DNA of 64,000 bases from Oceanicoccus sp. KOV_DT_Chl (GTDB lineage Bacteria > Pseudomonadota > Gammaproteobacteria > Pseudomonadales > Dasaniaceae). The stretch spans positions 1,922,001 to 1,986,000 of the forward strand of contig NZ_FQLF01000002.1 of NCBI RefSeq assembly GCF_900120175.1. The letters are read 5' to 3'. Under the pieces are notes generated by a model that was given only the letters and a program-made list of their open reading frames with translations, did no database searches and was not told where the DNA came from. This document shows, one piece after another, positions 27,025-37,092 of the stretch. The position numbers and the translations under genes are program-made. Numbering within the stretch: position 1 is the stretch's first letter; every line of letters starts with the position of its first letter.

Positions 27025-27906
27025 ATGCTGACTCATCCTGATTTTGATCCCGTCGCCGTGTCGCTGGGGCCCCTATCCATTCATTGGTATGGCTTGATGT
27101 ACTTGCTGGCTTTCTCTGCCGCGTGGGCGTTAGCTGTACGGCGGGCAGGCTTTGACTACACGCCGGTGAAGCGCGAGCAAATTGATGATCTTATTTTTTA
27201 TGGCGCCATTGGTGTCGTTTTAGGCGGTCGATTTGGCTATGTTATGTTTTATAACTTCGATAAGTTTTTGCTGGATCCGTTATGGCTATTTAAAGTTTGG
27301 GAAGGTGGCATGTCTTTCCATGGTGGTTTTCTTGGTGTGATGGTGGCAATGATTGGCTATGGTCGCAAAATTAATTTACGTGCAGGTCAAATTCTGGACT
27401 TTGTGGTGCCGATAGTCCCGCTCGGGTTGGGTTTTGGTCGTTTGGGTAATTTTATCGGTCAGGAACTGTGGGGACGCTACGCTGATCCCGCTGTTGTACC
27501 CTGGGCAATGATTTTCCCTGCAGACCCGTCGGGTTTGTCACGTCATCCTTCGCAGTTATATCAGGCAGCGCTGGAGGGGTTGTTATTGTTTTTAATTGTT
27601 TATGGTTTTTCTAGCCGCAGTCGTCCGACCTGGTCAGTTTCTGGCGTGTTTATGCTGGCATATGGGTGCTTCCGGTTTTTTGTAGAGTTTTTCCGGCAGC
27701 CCGATAGTCATATCGGCTTTGATGCCTTTGGCTGGCTCACACGTGGTCAAGTGTTATCGTTGCCTATGATTGTAGCCGGGGTGTTAATGATTATTTATGC
27801 TTATCGTTTCCAGGCGCCGCCAGCATCCGCTTTTCAAGTTGAGACTCCGTCAGCAGCTACGCCAGAAAAAAAACGGCAGAAGAAAAAATCCAAATCCAAG
27901 CGCTAA
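27025..27906 (+). CDS. lgt: Prolipoprotein diacylglyceryl transferase
   Basis: 293 aa inner-membrane enzyme that moves diacylglycerol onto the lipobox Cys of prolipoproteins. It starts LTHPDFDPVAVSLGPLSIHWYGLMYLLAF and has GGRFGYVMFYN, the substrate-binding WEGGMSFHGG and the Lgt signature GLGFGRLGNFIGQELWGR, with HPSQLYQAALEG and FVEFFRQPD. A Lys-rich tail (KKRQKKKSKSKR) extends the C terminus. It heads an operon with thyA (22 bp later) and folA, the order found in Pseudomonas. Confidence 0.96.
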   Translation: MLTHPDFDPVAVSLGPLSIHWYGLMYLLAFSAAWALAVRRAGFDYTPVKREQIDDLIFYGAIGVVLGGRFGYVMFYNFDKFLLDPLWLFKVWEGGMSFHGGFLGVMVAMIGYGRKINLRAGQILDFVVPIVPLGLGFGRLGNFIGQELWGRYADPAVVPWAMIFPADPSGLSRHPSQLYQAALEGLLLFLIVYGFSSRSRPTWSVSGVFMLAYGCFRFFVEFFRQPDSHIGFDAFGWLTRGQVLSLPMIVAGVLMIIYAYRFQAPPASAFQVETPSAATPEKKRQKKKSKSKR

Positions 27907-27928
27907 GGCGCGGGCTACAGGTTAAGAA

Positions 27929-28768
27929 ATGAAGCAGTATCTCGATTTAATACAAGATGTAATAGATAACGGCACGGACAAGGGAGATCGTACGGGTGTC
28001 GGCACACGGTCAGTATTTGGTCGTCAGTTGCGGTTTGATTTAAACGCCGGCTTTCCATTGGTCACGACTAAGAAAATCCATTTAAAAAGTATTATTTATG
28101 AATTGATCTGGTTTTTGAATGGCAGCACAAACAATAACTGGCTGCAGGAAAGAGGGGTGTCTATTTGGAATGAATGGGCGCTACCCAATGGTGACCTTGG
28201 GCCGATATACGGTAAGCAATGGCGTAGCTGGGAATGTCCTGACGGTTCAACTATTGACCAGATTTCGGAATTGATTCGAATGATTAAGACCAAGCCTGAT
28301 TCGCGGCGACTTATTGTGAGTGGTTGGAATCCAGCGGACTTACCGGACGAAACCATTGGCCCGCTAGAAAATGTCCAGCAAGGTCGCGCGGCGTTACCGC
28401 CTTGCCATACGCTGTTTCAATTTTATGTGGCGGACGGCAAATTATCCTGTCAGCTTTATCAGCGCAGCGCTGATTTATTTTTAGGGGTGCCGTTTAATAT
28501 CGCCAGCTATGCATTGTTTACTCATATGGTCGCGCAGCAGTGCGACTTGGGGGTAGGGGAGTTTGTACATACTTTTGGCGACTGTCACCTCTATAGTAAC
28601 CACCTGACGGCTGACATTGCCTTTGAGCAATTGAAGCGCGAGCCCCGCTCGTTGCCAAAATTAGTGATCAAGCGTAAGCCGGATTCCATTTTTGATTATA
28701 CGTTTGAGGACTTTGAATTTGCAGGCTACGAGCCTTATCCGGCGATTAAAGCGCCAATAGCGGTATAG
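27929..28768 (+). CDS. thyA: Thymidylate synthase
   Basis: 279 aa; makes dTMP from dUMP using methylene-tetrahydrofolate. The catalytic Cys159 is in [12 protein letters not shown]. Other conserved parts are [46 protein letters not shown] and [12 protein letters not shown]. It is about 15 residues longer than E. coli ThyA, mainly in the middle. folA follows 9 bp later, so the enzyme that regenerates tetrahydrofolate is co-expressed. Confidence 0.97.
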   Translation: MKQYLDLIQDVIDNGTDKGDRTGVGTRSVFGRQLRFDLNAGFPLVTTKKIHLKSIIYELIWFLNGSTNNNWLQERGVSIWNEWALPNGDLGPIYGKQWRSWECPDGSTIDQISELIRMIKTKPDSRRLIVSGWNPADLPDETIGPLENVQQGRAALPPCHTLFQFYVADGKLSCQLYQRSADLFLGVPFNIASYALFTHMVAQQCDLGVGEFVHTFGDCHLYSNHLTADIAFEQLKREPRSLPKLVIKRKPDSIFDYTFEDFEFAGYEPYPAIKAPIAV

Positions 28769-28777
28769 GAGAGGCCG

Positions 28778-29305
28778 ATGACAGCGAATAAGCCGGTGCG
28801 AGTGTCGATGATAGTGGCGATGGCTGAAAATCGCGTGATAGGCCGTAATAATCAGCTACCGTGGTATTTGCCTAACGATTTGAAATACTTTAAAGCGACC
28901 ACCATGGGAAAGCCTATTGTCATGGGGCGTAAAACCTATGAATCCATTGGCAGGCCCTTACCTGGCCGGACCAATATAGTGGTGACCGGCAATGCCGATT
29001 TTAGTGCCGAGGGTGTAAAGGTGGTGCATGGTATTGACGAGGCCTTGCAGGTAGCGCAGGGTGTGGCTGAGCTGGAAGGTGTTGAAGAGTTAATGGTGAT
29101 TGGTGGCGCTCAGCTATACGCTGATATTCTGCCGAAGGTTGAGCGGCTTTATCTTACCCGGGTGCATGCCGATGTTGAGGGTGATGCGCGGTTTCCAGAG
29201 TTGGATTTGAGCCAGTGGCAGCTATTAGTAAGTGAGGATTTTGCTGCTGAAGGGCCAAATCCATACGATTATAGTTTCGTAGTTTATCAGCGAGCGGTTG
29301 AATAA
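28778..29305 (+). CDS. folA: Dihydrofolate reductase
   Basis: 175 aa, NADPH-dependent, trimethoprim-target type. Conserved parts are VAMAENRVIGRNNQLPWYLPNDLKYFK (Asp in PNDL is the catalytic acid), PIVMGRKTYESIGRPLPGR, NIVVT, and EELMVIGGAQLYADILP. It is the last gene of the lgt-thyA-folA operon. Confidence 0.97.
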   Translation: MTANKPVRVSMIVAMAENRVIGRNNQLPWYLPNDLKYFKATTMGKPIVMGRKTYESIGRPLPGRTNIVVTGNADFSAEGVKVVHGIDEALQVAQGVAELEGVEELMVIGGAQLYADILPKVERLYLTRVHADVEGDARFPELDLSQWQLLVSEDFAAEGPNPYDYSFVVYQRAVE

Positions 29306-29653
29306 TAGACAGAGTGGTGAAAAAAAATACTAGTCACAGTGGATTTTGTCAGCAGGATAAATCGGAGGGGTGGTAAACCTGCATAGCTGACGGTTTTTAT
29401 GAATCTTAATTTTGTTACTTTTTCACTGTCGTTGATACCTTACTACTCGTAATCGTGTAACTCAAATACCCATAGTTCTGGTTAATTGATTTTACTTAAC
29501 TTTCTATAAATAAAGTGTCTAATGAACGTTGATTCTTAAGAAAGCTTGAGATTAAAATGCGTCGCTGTTACTAGTGCCAGCATTGGCATCTCTGCAATAA
29601 CGGTCGGGTTTAAAAGCCTGCATTCAAACATCCCTGAAGGAAATGCAATCCCC
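29306..29653. promoter_or_regulatory. Leader of the TonB2-type operon with a possible sigma-70 promoter
   Basis: The 348 bp contain no gene. A plausible promoter is TTAATT (29482-29487), 17 bp, TATAAA (29505-29510), in an AT-rich stretch. No Fur box is visible, unlike at the iron importer. An in-frame extension of the DUF3450 frame to 29546 has no signal sequence of its own and is treated as leader. Confidence 0.35.
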
Positions 29654-30436
29654 ATGAATATGCATCGATTCAAAACGATCGCGTTAGCCATGACAATGTC
29701 ATGTAGCGCATTAGTGGGTTTTCAAGCCCATGCCAATACAGTTGACGCTGTGTTGAAAGTTGGCCAAGCGAAAACTGCGGCCGCACAAAAATCCCAACAA
29801 GCTGTCGATAAGTTAGCCAGTGAAACGGGCGACCTGTTACAAGACTATAAAACCGTGATGAAACAGGTTGATGGTCTGCGTGTTTATAACGCTCGGCTGG
29901 AAAAGCAAATCGCTAACCAGTTAAAGCGTATCAATGATATTGAAAATTCTATCGATCAGGTGACCGTGATTCAGCGTCAAGTGACGCCACTGGTTATCCG
30001 GATGATCGATGGTCTTGAGCAATTCGTTAAATTGGATATTCCATTTCTGCTGGAAGAGCGTAATGAAAGAATCGAATTTTTACGGGCAAATCTGGATCGT
30101 TCTGATTTGTCTGTAGCGGAAAAATTTCGTCAGGTACTGGAAGCGTACAAAATTGAAAATGAATTTGGCCGCAAAGTGACGGCGTATAAAGGTTCATTAC
30201 AAATTGATGGCGTTGAGCGTGATGTGAACTTCTTTCAGGTAGGACGCATAGCTTTGCTTTATCAAACTACTGATACAGAAACATCAGGTGCCTGGGATAA
30301 AGAAGCAGGTGATTTTGTAGAGCTGGACAAAGGTGAGTACCGTACCGCAATTATGAAAGGGTTGCGTGTAGCGCGGAAGCAAGCGTCTATCGACATACTT
30401 AAACTCCCGATTTCCGCACCGGAGGCTGTACAGTAA
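29654..30436 (+). CDS. DUF3450 periplasmic coiled-coil protein (TonB2-system partner)
   Basis: 260 aa from ATG 29654, chosen because a signal peptide follows (FKTIALAMTMSCSALVGFQAHA). A long coiled coil covers about residues 35-110 (repeating Lys/Gln/Glu heptads), then RQVTPLVIRMIDGLEQFVKLDIPFLLEERNER, the DUF3450 core. Genes of this family sit first in TtpC/TonB2 operons of Vibrio, Shewanella and relatives. Its stop codon overlaps the next start (TAATG). The exact role is unknown; a periplasmic helper to the ExbB-like TtpC is likely. Confidence 0.9.
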   Translation: MNMHRFKTIALAMTMSCSALVGFQAHANTVDAVLKVGQAKTAAAQKSQQAVDKLASETGDLLQDYKTVMKQVDGLRVYNARLEKQIANQLKRINDIENSIDQVTVIQRQVTPLVIRMIDGLEQFVKLDIPFLLEERNERIEFLRANLDRSDLSVAEKFRQVLEAYKIENEFGRKVTAYKGSLQIDGVERDVNFFQVGRIALLYQTTDTETSGAWDKEAGDFVELDKGEYRTAIMKGLRVARKQASIDILKLPISAPEAVQ

Positions 30437-31818
30437 TGAATATGACATTAATCAAATCTGCGGTAGTAGCTGCAGCTCTGACCGTTTCATCGACGGCAGT
30501 GATCGCTCAAGATGCTCGCTCTTTAGACCAGTTGCTGGGTTTTGTTAAGCAGGGTCAAGCGACTGAAGCGAAAGAAAATAAAGCGCGTGAAGCACAATTT
30601 AAAAACGCTAAAAATCGTCAAGCTGAATTGGTTGCTGAAGCCAAGCGGATGCGCAAACAGGAAGAAGATCGTTCTGAGCGTTTAGAAAATACCTTTGAAC
30701 AAAATGAACTGAAAGTTGCTGAGAAGCAGCGTCAGTTAAAGGATCGTCTGGGTACTTTGACTGAGTTGTTTGGTCATTTAACCTCAACTGCCGGTGATTT
30801 GCGCTCTAACTTTGGTAACTCACTAATCAGTGCTCAATATCCTGGCCGTGCAGAGTTTCTGGATGAGCTGATTGCGAAAATGAGTGGTGCTGAGCAATTG
30901 CCGAGCATCGAAGAAATTGAGCGTCTGTGGTTTGAAGTGCAGCGCGAGATGACCGAGTCGGGTAAAGTTGTAAGCTTTAGCGCTGAAGTGGCTCAGCCGG
31001 GCGGACAGAAAGAAACTCGCACCGTTGTTCGTATTGGTACATTTAATATCGTTAGTGAAGATGGTAAATATCTTCAATATATCCCTGAAACCCATACATT
31101 GGCAGAATTGGCTCGTCAGCCTAGTGGTCCTTACTTAGGTTGGGCGGCAAATGTTGCTGGCGCTACCAGTGGTAAAGTGCCATTTGGTGTGGATCCTACC
31201 GGTCCTACAGGCGGTTCTTTCCTCGCAGCATTAATTAATTCTCCGACGATTAATGAGCGCTGGCATCAGGGCGGTAATGTTGGTTACGCGATTACAGCAG
31301 TGGGTGTATTCGGTTTCTTGTTAGCGATCTGGCGTCTAATAGTATTGGCGGGCATGTCCTCCAAAGTTAATTCGCAGCTCAAATCTGACAAGGCCAATGC
31401 TAATAACCCTCTGGGTCGAGTGTTGATGGTGCATGAGAATAATCCCACCATGGATCCAGAAACATTAGAGCTGAAATTATCTGAAGCAGTAATGCGTGAA
31501 GTACCGAAAATTGAAACGGGCCTAGGTATTCTGAAAATCATCGCTGCAGTCGCACCGTTGATGGGTCTGTTGGGTACGGTAACCGGTATGATCATTACCT
31601 TCCAGGCAATTACTATATTCGGTGCAGGTGATCCTAAAGCGATGGCTGGTGGTATCTCGGGTGCGCTGGTAACTACCGTGTTGGGTCTGCTAGTAGCAAT
31701 CCCAATGGTACTGCTGCATACCGTCACCAATGGCCAGGCCAAGAAAATTACTCATATTTTGGATGAGCAATCGACGGGTATTATCGCTGAGCACACTGAG
31801 GCCCAGTTGGGGAAGTAA
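30436..31818 (+). CDS. TtpC-like MotA/TolQ/ExbB proton-channel protein
   Basis: 460 aa. A signal peptide (AALTVSSTAVIAQ) is followed by a highly charged periplasmic coiled coil (about 30-110) and a globular region to about 270. Then come a transmembrane segment (AITAVGVFGFLLAIWRLIVLAG), a cytoplasmic loop and the two-helix MotA_ExbB domain (GLGILKIIAAVAPLMGLLGTVTGMIITFQAITIFG, GGISGALVTTVLGLLVAIPMVLL). This layout matches TtpC, which the TonB2 systems of Vibrio need in addition to ExbB2. It overlaps the DUF3450 stop by one base and its own stop abuts exbB. Confidence 0.92.
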   Translation: MNMTLIKSAVVAAALTVSSTAVIAQDARSLDQLLGFVKQGQATEAKENKAREAQFKNAKNRQAELVAEAKRMRKQEEDRSERLENTFEQNELKVAEKQRQLKDRLGTLTELFGHLTSTAGDLRSNFGNSLISAQYPGRAEFLDELIAKMSGAEQLPSIEEIERLWFEVQREMTESGKVVSFSAEVAQPGGQKETRTVVRIGTFNIVSEDGKYLQYIPETHTLAELARQPSGPYLGWAANVAGATSGKVPFGVDPTGPTGGSFLAALINSPTINERWHQGGNVGYAITAVGVFGFLLAIWRLIVLAGMSSKVNSQLKSDKANANNPLGRVLMVHENNPTMDPETLELKLSEAVMREVPKIETGLGILKIIAAVAPLMGLLGTVTGMIITFQAITIFGAGDPKAMAGGISGALVTTVLGLLVAIPMVLLHTVTNGQAKKITHILDEQSTGIIAEHTEAQLGK

Positions 31819-32343
31819 ATGTATCTCAATGACGTAATAGACTTTATTCTTAACTTCATGGAATCAGGCGGCGTAGTACTGTGGTTTATCGCCGTCCTGA
31901 CTTTCGTGATGTGGACACTGGTCTTCGAACGTTTTTGGTATTTCAAGACGGGCTTGCGTCAGGATGTCGATAATGTCATCGCCATCTGGGAAGCCCGACG
32001 TGAACGCAAATCCTGGAATGCCCGCCAGATTCGTCGCCAGTTAATTTCTCAGGCTCACCTGAAAATTAATGCGAGCCTACCTATGATCAAAACCTTGGTT
32101 GCATTGGCGCCGTTGTTCGGATTGATGGGTACAGTTACCGGTATGATTGAAGTATTTAATATCATGGCGGTTACTGGTGGTGGCGATGCCAAATCTATGG
32201 CAGGCGGTGTATCCAAAGCAACTATCCCGACTATGGCGGGTATGGTGGCAGCACTTTCTGGTGTATTTGCTAATACCTATGTATCACGAATTGCAGAGCG
32301 CGAAGGCGTTTTGCTAGAAGACCATCTGACAACAGATCACTAA
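31819..32343 (+). CDS. exbB: ExbB-type proton channel subunit
   Basis: 174 aa; three transmembrane segments (SGGVVLWFIAVLTFVMWTLVF, then LPMIKTLVALAPLFGLMGTVTGMIEVFN and KATIPTMAGMVAALSGVFANTYV). It forms the proton-conducting ExbB-ExbD complex that powers TonB. The ATG directly follows the TtpC stop with no gap, so translation is coupled. Its short length is typical of ExbB2. Confidence 0.94.
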   Translation: MYLNDVIDFILNFMESGGVVLWFIAVLTFVMWTLVFERFWYFKTGLRQDVDNVIAIWEARRERKSWNARQIRRQLISQAHLKINASLPMIKTLVALAPLFGLMGTVTGMIEVFNIMAVTGGGDAKSMAGGVSKATIPTMAGMVAALSGVFANTYVSRIAEREGVLLEDHLTTDH

Positions 32344-32353
32344 GAGACTTATC

Positions 32354-32761
32354 ATGCGCAGAAATGCTAGAAATGCAGCAGTTGAAGAAGGCGGTGAAAT
32401 TGACCTGACTCCCATGTTGGATGTGGTTTTTATCATGCTGATCTTCTTCATTGTGACCGCTTCTTTTATTAAGGAAGCGGGTATCGAAGTCAATCGCCCT
32501 GAAGCCTCAACCGCGACCAAGAAAGAAAATGTAAATATCTTGATTGCAATCAGTGCGACCAATGAAATCTGGATTGATAAACGCCGCGTGGATAAGCGTG
32601 CAGTACGTTCTGTTATAGAGCGTATGCATGCTGAAAATCCCAAGGGTGCAGTTGTTATTCAAGCTGACAATGAATCCAATACCGAAACAGTCGCTAGCGT
32701 AATAGATTCTGCGCGTGCAGCGGATGTTTATGATGTGTCTCTGGCCACGGAAAACGATTAA
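32354..32761 (+). CDS. exbD: ExbD-type proton channel subunit
   Basis: 135 aa; one transmembrane helix holding the essential Asp (LTPMLDVVFIMLIFFIVTASF), then a periplasmic domain with AISATNEIWIDKRRVDK and VVIQADNESNTETVASVID. It works with the ExbB next to it. Confidence 0.95.
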   Translation: MRRNARNAAVEEGGEIDLTPMLDVVFIMLIFFIVTASFIKEAGIEVNRPEASTATKKENVNILIAISATNEIWIDKRRVDKRAVRSVIERMHAENPKGAVVIQADNESNTETVASVIDSARAADVYDVSLATEND

Positions 32762-32766
32762 TCGCT

Positions 32767-33375
32767 ATGAATTACCTACGCATATTAATTGGCGCCGGGT
32801 TAGCAGCTCTCGTCACTGCTGGCTTGTTTTATATTATGCCTTTGTTGATCGAGATGGCAGACAAGACCTTGGATGAGAAACCAGCAGCTAAAATTGCTGA
32901 CATCACTATGCCTGATCGCGTCATCGAGTCTAATACAAAAGAGCCTAAGCCGGATAAGCCAGAAGACCCGGAAGAACCGCCACCCGATCTTGCGCCACCT
33001 GAAGTCGATAATGTCGATATCAACCCGGATGCCGTAAATATGTCGCCGCAGCTTAGTGCTGACGTCAACATCGGTCTTGGTAATGGTATCGGCGGCGCTG
33101 ATGGCGAATATCTGCCTATCGTTAAAGTAGCGCCGATGTATCCTCGTCGTGCAAACAGTCGCGGAGTGGAAGGCTATTGCACAATCGAATACACCGTAAC
33201 GAAAAATGGTTCTATTAAGGATCCAGTAGCGGTTGATTGTGAGCCTCAGGGCTATTTTGAACGAGCTTCCATTAAAGCAGCACTAAAATTCAAGTACAAA
33301 CCTCGTGTTATCGATGGTGAAGGTATTGATGTTTTAGGTGTGCAAAACCGTTTCACATATGAACTTGAAAAGTAA
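32767..33375 (+). CDS. tonB: TonB2-type energy transducer
   Basis: 202 aa, short like Vibrio TonB2. One N-terminal membrane anchor (LRILIGAGLAALVTAGLFYIMPLLI), a short acidic/Pro spacer (EPKPDKPEDPEEPPPDLAPPEV) and the C-terminal TonB domain (APMYPRRANSRGVEGYCTIEYTV to the end). It spans the periplasm and pulls on TonB boxes of outer-membrane receptors; the receptor at 7.3 kb is a possible client. It starts 5 bp after exbD. Confidence 0.94.
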   Translation: MNYLRILIGAGLAALVTAGLFYIMPLLIEMADKTLDEKPAAKIADITMPDRVIESNTKEPKPDKPEDPEEPPPDLAPPEVDNVDINPDAVNMSPQLSADVNIGLGNGIGGADGEYLPIVKVAPMYPRRANSRGVEGYCTIEYTVTKNGSIKDPVAVDCEPQGYFERASIKAALKFKYKPRVIDGEGIDVLGVQNRFTYELEK

Positions 33376-33409
33376 CCGGAATTAACAGGTTTACTGTCGG
33401 ATTATCTGA

Positions 33410-34762
33410 ATGCTTATGAATGCTTTACCGCTAACAACATTAAAACACTGGGGCCGCGCTTTAGTCGTGTCCATTCCAGTGTTAGCAGCTCAGGCTGTAG
33501 TTCCGGCTTTGTTGCAAACGTATACTGATCAGGCTTTGCCAGGTGTAGCTTTTGCGCAGGAAGAGGAACAAAAGAAAGAGCAAAAAACCAAACGCACCCA
33601 GGCGATGAATAACAAAGTCTATGAAAAGCTACAGGCGGCACAAGAGGCTGTTGAAGCAAAAGACTTAAAGGGTGGTTTGGAGATTCTGGATGATTTAAAA
33701 AATGGCAAGAAGCCACTTAATGATGCTGAAATGGCAAACGTGCTGAACATGTATGCGTTTATCTATTACAGTCAGGAAGATTATCCCAGAGCACTAAAAT
33801 CTTACGCTGATATTATTAAGTTGCCTGAAGCACCTGAAGGTACACTTATTCAGGCGCGTTATAGTTTAGCGCAGTTATATTTTGTGACTGAGGACTATGA
33901 GAAAGGTGTAAAAGCTTTGCTCGAATGGTTTGAAGTTACAACACTGGCGCCAGCCAGTGCTTATATGTTGCTGAGCCAGGGCTATTATCAGCTTAAGGAA
34001 TATGATTTATCGCTAAAGAATGTTGAGATTGCTATCAACATGTATAAGGAAAGCGGCAAAGTACCTAAGGAAAATTGGTACGGTTTGCAGCGCTTTCTTT
34101 ACTATGAAAAAGAGAACTATAAAAAGGTCGTTGCAATCCTCGATGAATTATTACTGCACTATCCTAAGAAGCAATATTGGATGCAGTTATCCGGTATGTA
34201 CTCGGAATTAAAAGACGATAGTAGGCAGCTAGCTGCAATGGAAACAGCTTACGTGCAAGGCATGCTGAGCAAAGAGAAAGAATTGGTTAATATGGCCTAC
34301 TTGTTTCTTGCTAGCGATGTGCCATATAAAGCCGCTAAGGTGTTGGACGCAGGCATTAAGAGCAAAGTGATCGAGCCAACGTCAAAAAACCTCGACTTGC
34401 TAGGTAGCTCTTGGCGTCAGGCGCAGGAAATTAAAAAAGCTATTCCTGAAATGGCAAAAGCGGCAAGCAAATCTGATAAGGGTGAGCTGTGGTCACGTTT
34501 GTGTAGTGTTTATTTGGATAACGATGAGTTTCAGCAAGCGGTTGACGCCTGCGATAAAGGCTTGAAGAAAGGTGGCGTTAAGCGGGTTGATACCGCGTAT
34601 CTGGTAAAAGGGATGGCGCACTTTAATTTGAAGCAATATAAGTCTGCAAGAGAGTCTTTCAAGAATGCCGCTAAGGATGAGCGTAGTAAGAAATATGCTG
34701 ATCAGTGGATCAAGTTTATGGATAAAGAACTTGAACGGCAGAGAAGTCTTGAAGAAGTTTAA
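33410..34762 (+). CDS. Periplasmic TPR-repeat protein of the TonB2-type operon
   Basis: 450 aa. The N-terminal hydrophobic segment (ALVVSIPVLAAQAVVPALL) and cleavage-like AFAQ suggest export. The rest is helical repeats of the tetratricopeptide type (for example NMYAFIYYSQEDYPRALKSYADIIKLPEAPEGTLIQARYSLAQLYF, and YLVKGMAHFNLKQYKSARESFKNAA near the end). A TPR gene closes TtpC/TonB2 operons in other marine Gammaproteobacteria. The start is 34 bp after tonB. It likely bridges protein contacts; the partner is unknown. Confidence 0.88.
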   Translation: MLMNALPLTTLKHWGRALVVSIPVLAAQAVVPALLQTYTDQALPGVAFAQEEEQKKEQKTKRTQAMNNKVYEKLQAAQEAVEAKDLKGGLEILDDLKNGKKPLNDAEMANVLNMYAFIYYSQEDYPRALKSYADIIKLPEAPEGTLIQARYSLAQLYFVTEDYEKGVKALLEWFEVTTLAPASAYMLLSQGYYQLKEYDLSLKNVEIAINMYKESGKVPKENWYGLQRFLYYEKENYKKVVAILDELLLHYPKKQYWMQLSGMYSELKDDSRQLAAMETAYVQGMLSKEKELVNMAYLFLASDVPYKAAKVLDAGIKSKVIEPTSKNLDLLGSSWRQAQEIKKAIPEMAKAASKSDKGELWSRLCSVYLDNDEFQQAVDACDKGLKKGGVKRVDTAYLVKGMAHFNLKQYKSARESFKNAAKDERSKKYADQWIKFMDKELERQRSLEEV

Positions 34763-34780
34763 TTGCCGAGACTGGTAATA

Positions 34781-34808
34781 AAAAAGGAGCCTTGTGGCTC
34801 CTTTTTTT
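34781..34808 (+). terminator. Intrinsic terminator closing the TonB2-type operon
   Basis: AAAAAGGAGCC-TTGT-GGCTCCTTTTTTT: an 11-bp stem, 4-nt loop and T run, 18 bp after the TPR stop. Confidence 0.93.
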
Positions 34809-34881
34809 GTGTCTACGAATTAGTGTATGGATGACGTTATTTAATATACCTTCATTGCAATAGCAGTGGTCTGTGTGAGCA

Positions 34882-36726
34882 TCAGTCTAAAAGGCTAATG
34901 TCACGGATAGCGCCTCTGTCGGCACTGGTAACCATCTTGGCGTAGGCTTTCAATGCTGAGGAAACGAACCTTGGGCGCTCTTTAACTGGCTGCCAGGCGC
35001 TACTGCCTTTGGCATCCATAGCGGCACGGCGGCTGGCAAGATCAGCATCTGAAAGCGCAACATTAATGGTTCGGTTGGGGATATCAATTTTAATAATATC
35101 GCCCTGTTCAACAAGGCCAATAGCGCCTCCGGCAGCAGCTTCGGGGGAAGCGTGGCCGATTGATAAACCAGAGGTACCACCTGAGAAGCGGCCATCGGTT
35201 AAAAGCGCACAGGCCTTACCGAGGCCTTTTGATTTGAGGTAGCTAGTCGGATATAGCATTTCCTGCATACCGGGTCCGCCTTTGGGACCTTCATAGCGAA
35301 TAATGACGACGTTTCCTTCTTTGACCCTGCCGTCGAGAATATCGGCAACAGCATCTTCCTGACTTTCACAGATATGTGCGGGCCCTTCAAATACCAGAAT
35401 GCTTTCATCAACACCGGATGTTTTTACTACACAGCCATCAATGGCGATATTGCCAAATAACACCGCTAAGCCACCCTCTAAGGAATAGGCATTCTCAATA
35501 GAGCGAATACAGCCGTTAGCACGGTCGTTATCCAAACTTGGCCAGCGCGTACTTTGACTGAACGCAGTTTGGGTAGGAATGCCAGCGGGGCCCGCTTGGA
35601 AAAAATGCTTTACCTCAGTACTACTGGTTTGCATGATATCCCACTGTTCCAAAGCTTGTTTCATCGAGGCTGAATGAACGGTAGGATTATCATTATGTAA
35701 TAGCCCGGCACGATCGAGTTCGCCCAGGATACCCATTACGCCACCGGCGCGGTGAACATCCTCCATATGATAAAGCGGCGTGTTGGGGGCGACTTTACAA
35801 AGTTGTGGAACACGGCGTGACAGACGATCGATATCAGCCATGGTAAAATTTATCTCGCCTTCTTGAGCAGCAGCTAGCAAATGCAAAATAGTATTGGTTG
35901 AACCGCCCATGGCGATATCCAAACTCATGGCATTTTCGAAGGCGTTAAAGTTGGCAATCGAGCGCGGCAACACAGAGTAGTCATCTTGTTCGTAGTGACG
36001 CTTGGTAATTTCAACGATTTTACGTCCGGCTTCTAAAAACAATTGCTCGCGATCGCCATGAGTAGCAAGAGTAGAGCCATTACCTGGAAGCGATAGGCCC
36101 AGCGCCTCTGTCAGACAGTTCATAGAATTGGCGGTGAACATGCCTGAACAGGAACCACAAGTAGGACAAGCTGAGCGTTCATACTCTTCAACTTGGGCAT
36201 CCGAGGCCGTGTCATCGGTAGCAATAACAATGGCATCAACTAGATCCAGTTTTCTATCAGCCAGTTTTGTCTTGCCAGCTTCCATTGGCCCGCCAGAAAC
36301 AAAAATAACAGGGACATTAAGGCGCAGTGCAGCATTAAGCATTCCCGGTGTGATCTTGTCGCAGTTCGATATACAGACTATGGCATCAGCACAGTGGGCA
36401 TTAACCATATACTCAACTGAGTCAGCAATAATGTCGCGAGAAGGTAGGCTGTAGAGCATGCCGTCATGGCCCATGGCTATGCCATCATCGACAGCGATGG
36501 TATTAAATTCTTTGGCTACGCCGCCGGACTTTTCAATCTCTCTAGCAACTAACTGGCCAAGGTCTTTTAGGTGAACATGGCCGGGGACAAATTGAGTAAA
36601 AGAGTTTGCAATGGCAATAATGGGCTTCTGAAAGTCATCATCTTTCATGCCAGTGGCTCGCCACAGGGCGCGAGCGCCAGCCATATTACGGCCTGCTGTC
36701 GATGTTTTGGAACGGTACTGCGGCAT
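34882..36726 (-). CDS. ilvD: Dihydroxy-acid dehydratase
   Basis: 614 aa (E. coli 616). Dehydrates dihydroxy-isovalerate and dihydroxy-methylvalerate in branched-chain amino-acid synthesis with an Fe-S cluster. Cluster Cys residues are in [13 protein letters not shown] and [20 protein letters not shown]. Also present are [13 protein letters not shown] at the N terminus and [20 protein letters not shown] near the C terminus. It is monocistronic with no other ilv gene nearby. Confidence 0.97.
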   Translation of the reverse strand: MPQYRSKTSTAGRNMAGARALWRATGMKDDDFQKPIIAIANSFTQFVPGHVHLKDLGQLVAREIEKSGGVAKEFNTIAVDDGIAMGHDGMLYSLPSRDIIADSVEYMVNAHCADAIVCISNCDKITPGMLNAALRLNVPVIFVSGGPMEAGKTKLADRKLDLVDAIVIATDDTASDAQVEEYERSACPTCGSCSGMFTANSMNCLTEALGLSLPGNGSTLATHGDREQLFLEAGRKIVEITKRHYEQDDYSVLPRSIANFNAFENAMSLDIAMGGSTNTILHLLAAAQEGEINFTMADIDRLSRRVPQLCKVAPNTPLYHMEDVHRAGGVMGILGELDRAGLLHNDNPTVHSASMKQALEQWDIMQTSSTEVKHFFQAGPAGIPTQTAFSQSTRWPSLDNDRANGCIRSIENAYSLEGGLAVLFGNIAIDGCVVKTSGVDESILVFEGPAHICESQEDAVADILDGRVKEGNVVIIRYEGPKGGPGMQEMLYPTSYLKSKGLGKACALLTDGRFSGGTSGLSIGHASPEAAAGGAIGLVEQGDIIKIDIPNRTINVALSDADLASRRAAMDAKGSSAWQPVKERPRFVSSALKAYAKMVTSADRGAIRDISLLD

Positions 36727-37092
36727 TGTATACCTCTAAAAGCGAGTAAATTTAAGGGCGCTAAGAATAGCACAATGAGCGTTAAGAATACTTGAGTGGC
36801 GGAACAGATTGGAATGGGATGACGGCATTAAAAAACAGGGAAAAAGGTGTCGGATAAATTAACAGTGATAATGCGCCAAAAAGGGGCAAAAGAACTGGAA
36901 ACAGTATGATATTGCATAAAAAGTGACATATTACCAATTTCTGGTGTCGATTAGTTATACACGGTGAGCAGGTAATATGGGTAAGAAAATAATCTTAACC
37001 CATTGATAAATATTGTTTTTTAGTGAGTTGGCAAGCTTCATGCTTAAAAGGGTTTAGAGAACAAAATTAGTTAATGAGGTTTGGAGTAACAG
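36727..37092. other. Divergent intergenic region between ilvD and the PEP-CTERM gene
   Basis: 366 bp without a gene. A hairpin ATGGGTAAGA / TCTTAACCCAT (about 36977-37003, one bulged base) lies about 90 bp before the PEP-CTERM start. The region must hold both promoters; I can pick no clear consensus boxes. Confidence 0.4.

Noticed and set aside
29306-29653. A Fur box before the TonB2-type operon
   Set aside because: I searched for GATAATGATAATCATTATC-like palindromes and found none, unlike the clear site at 17770.
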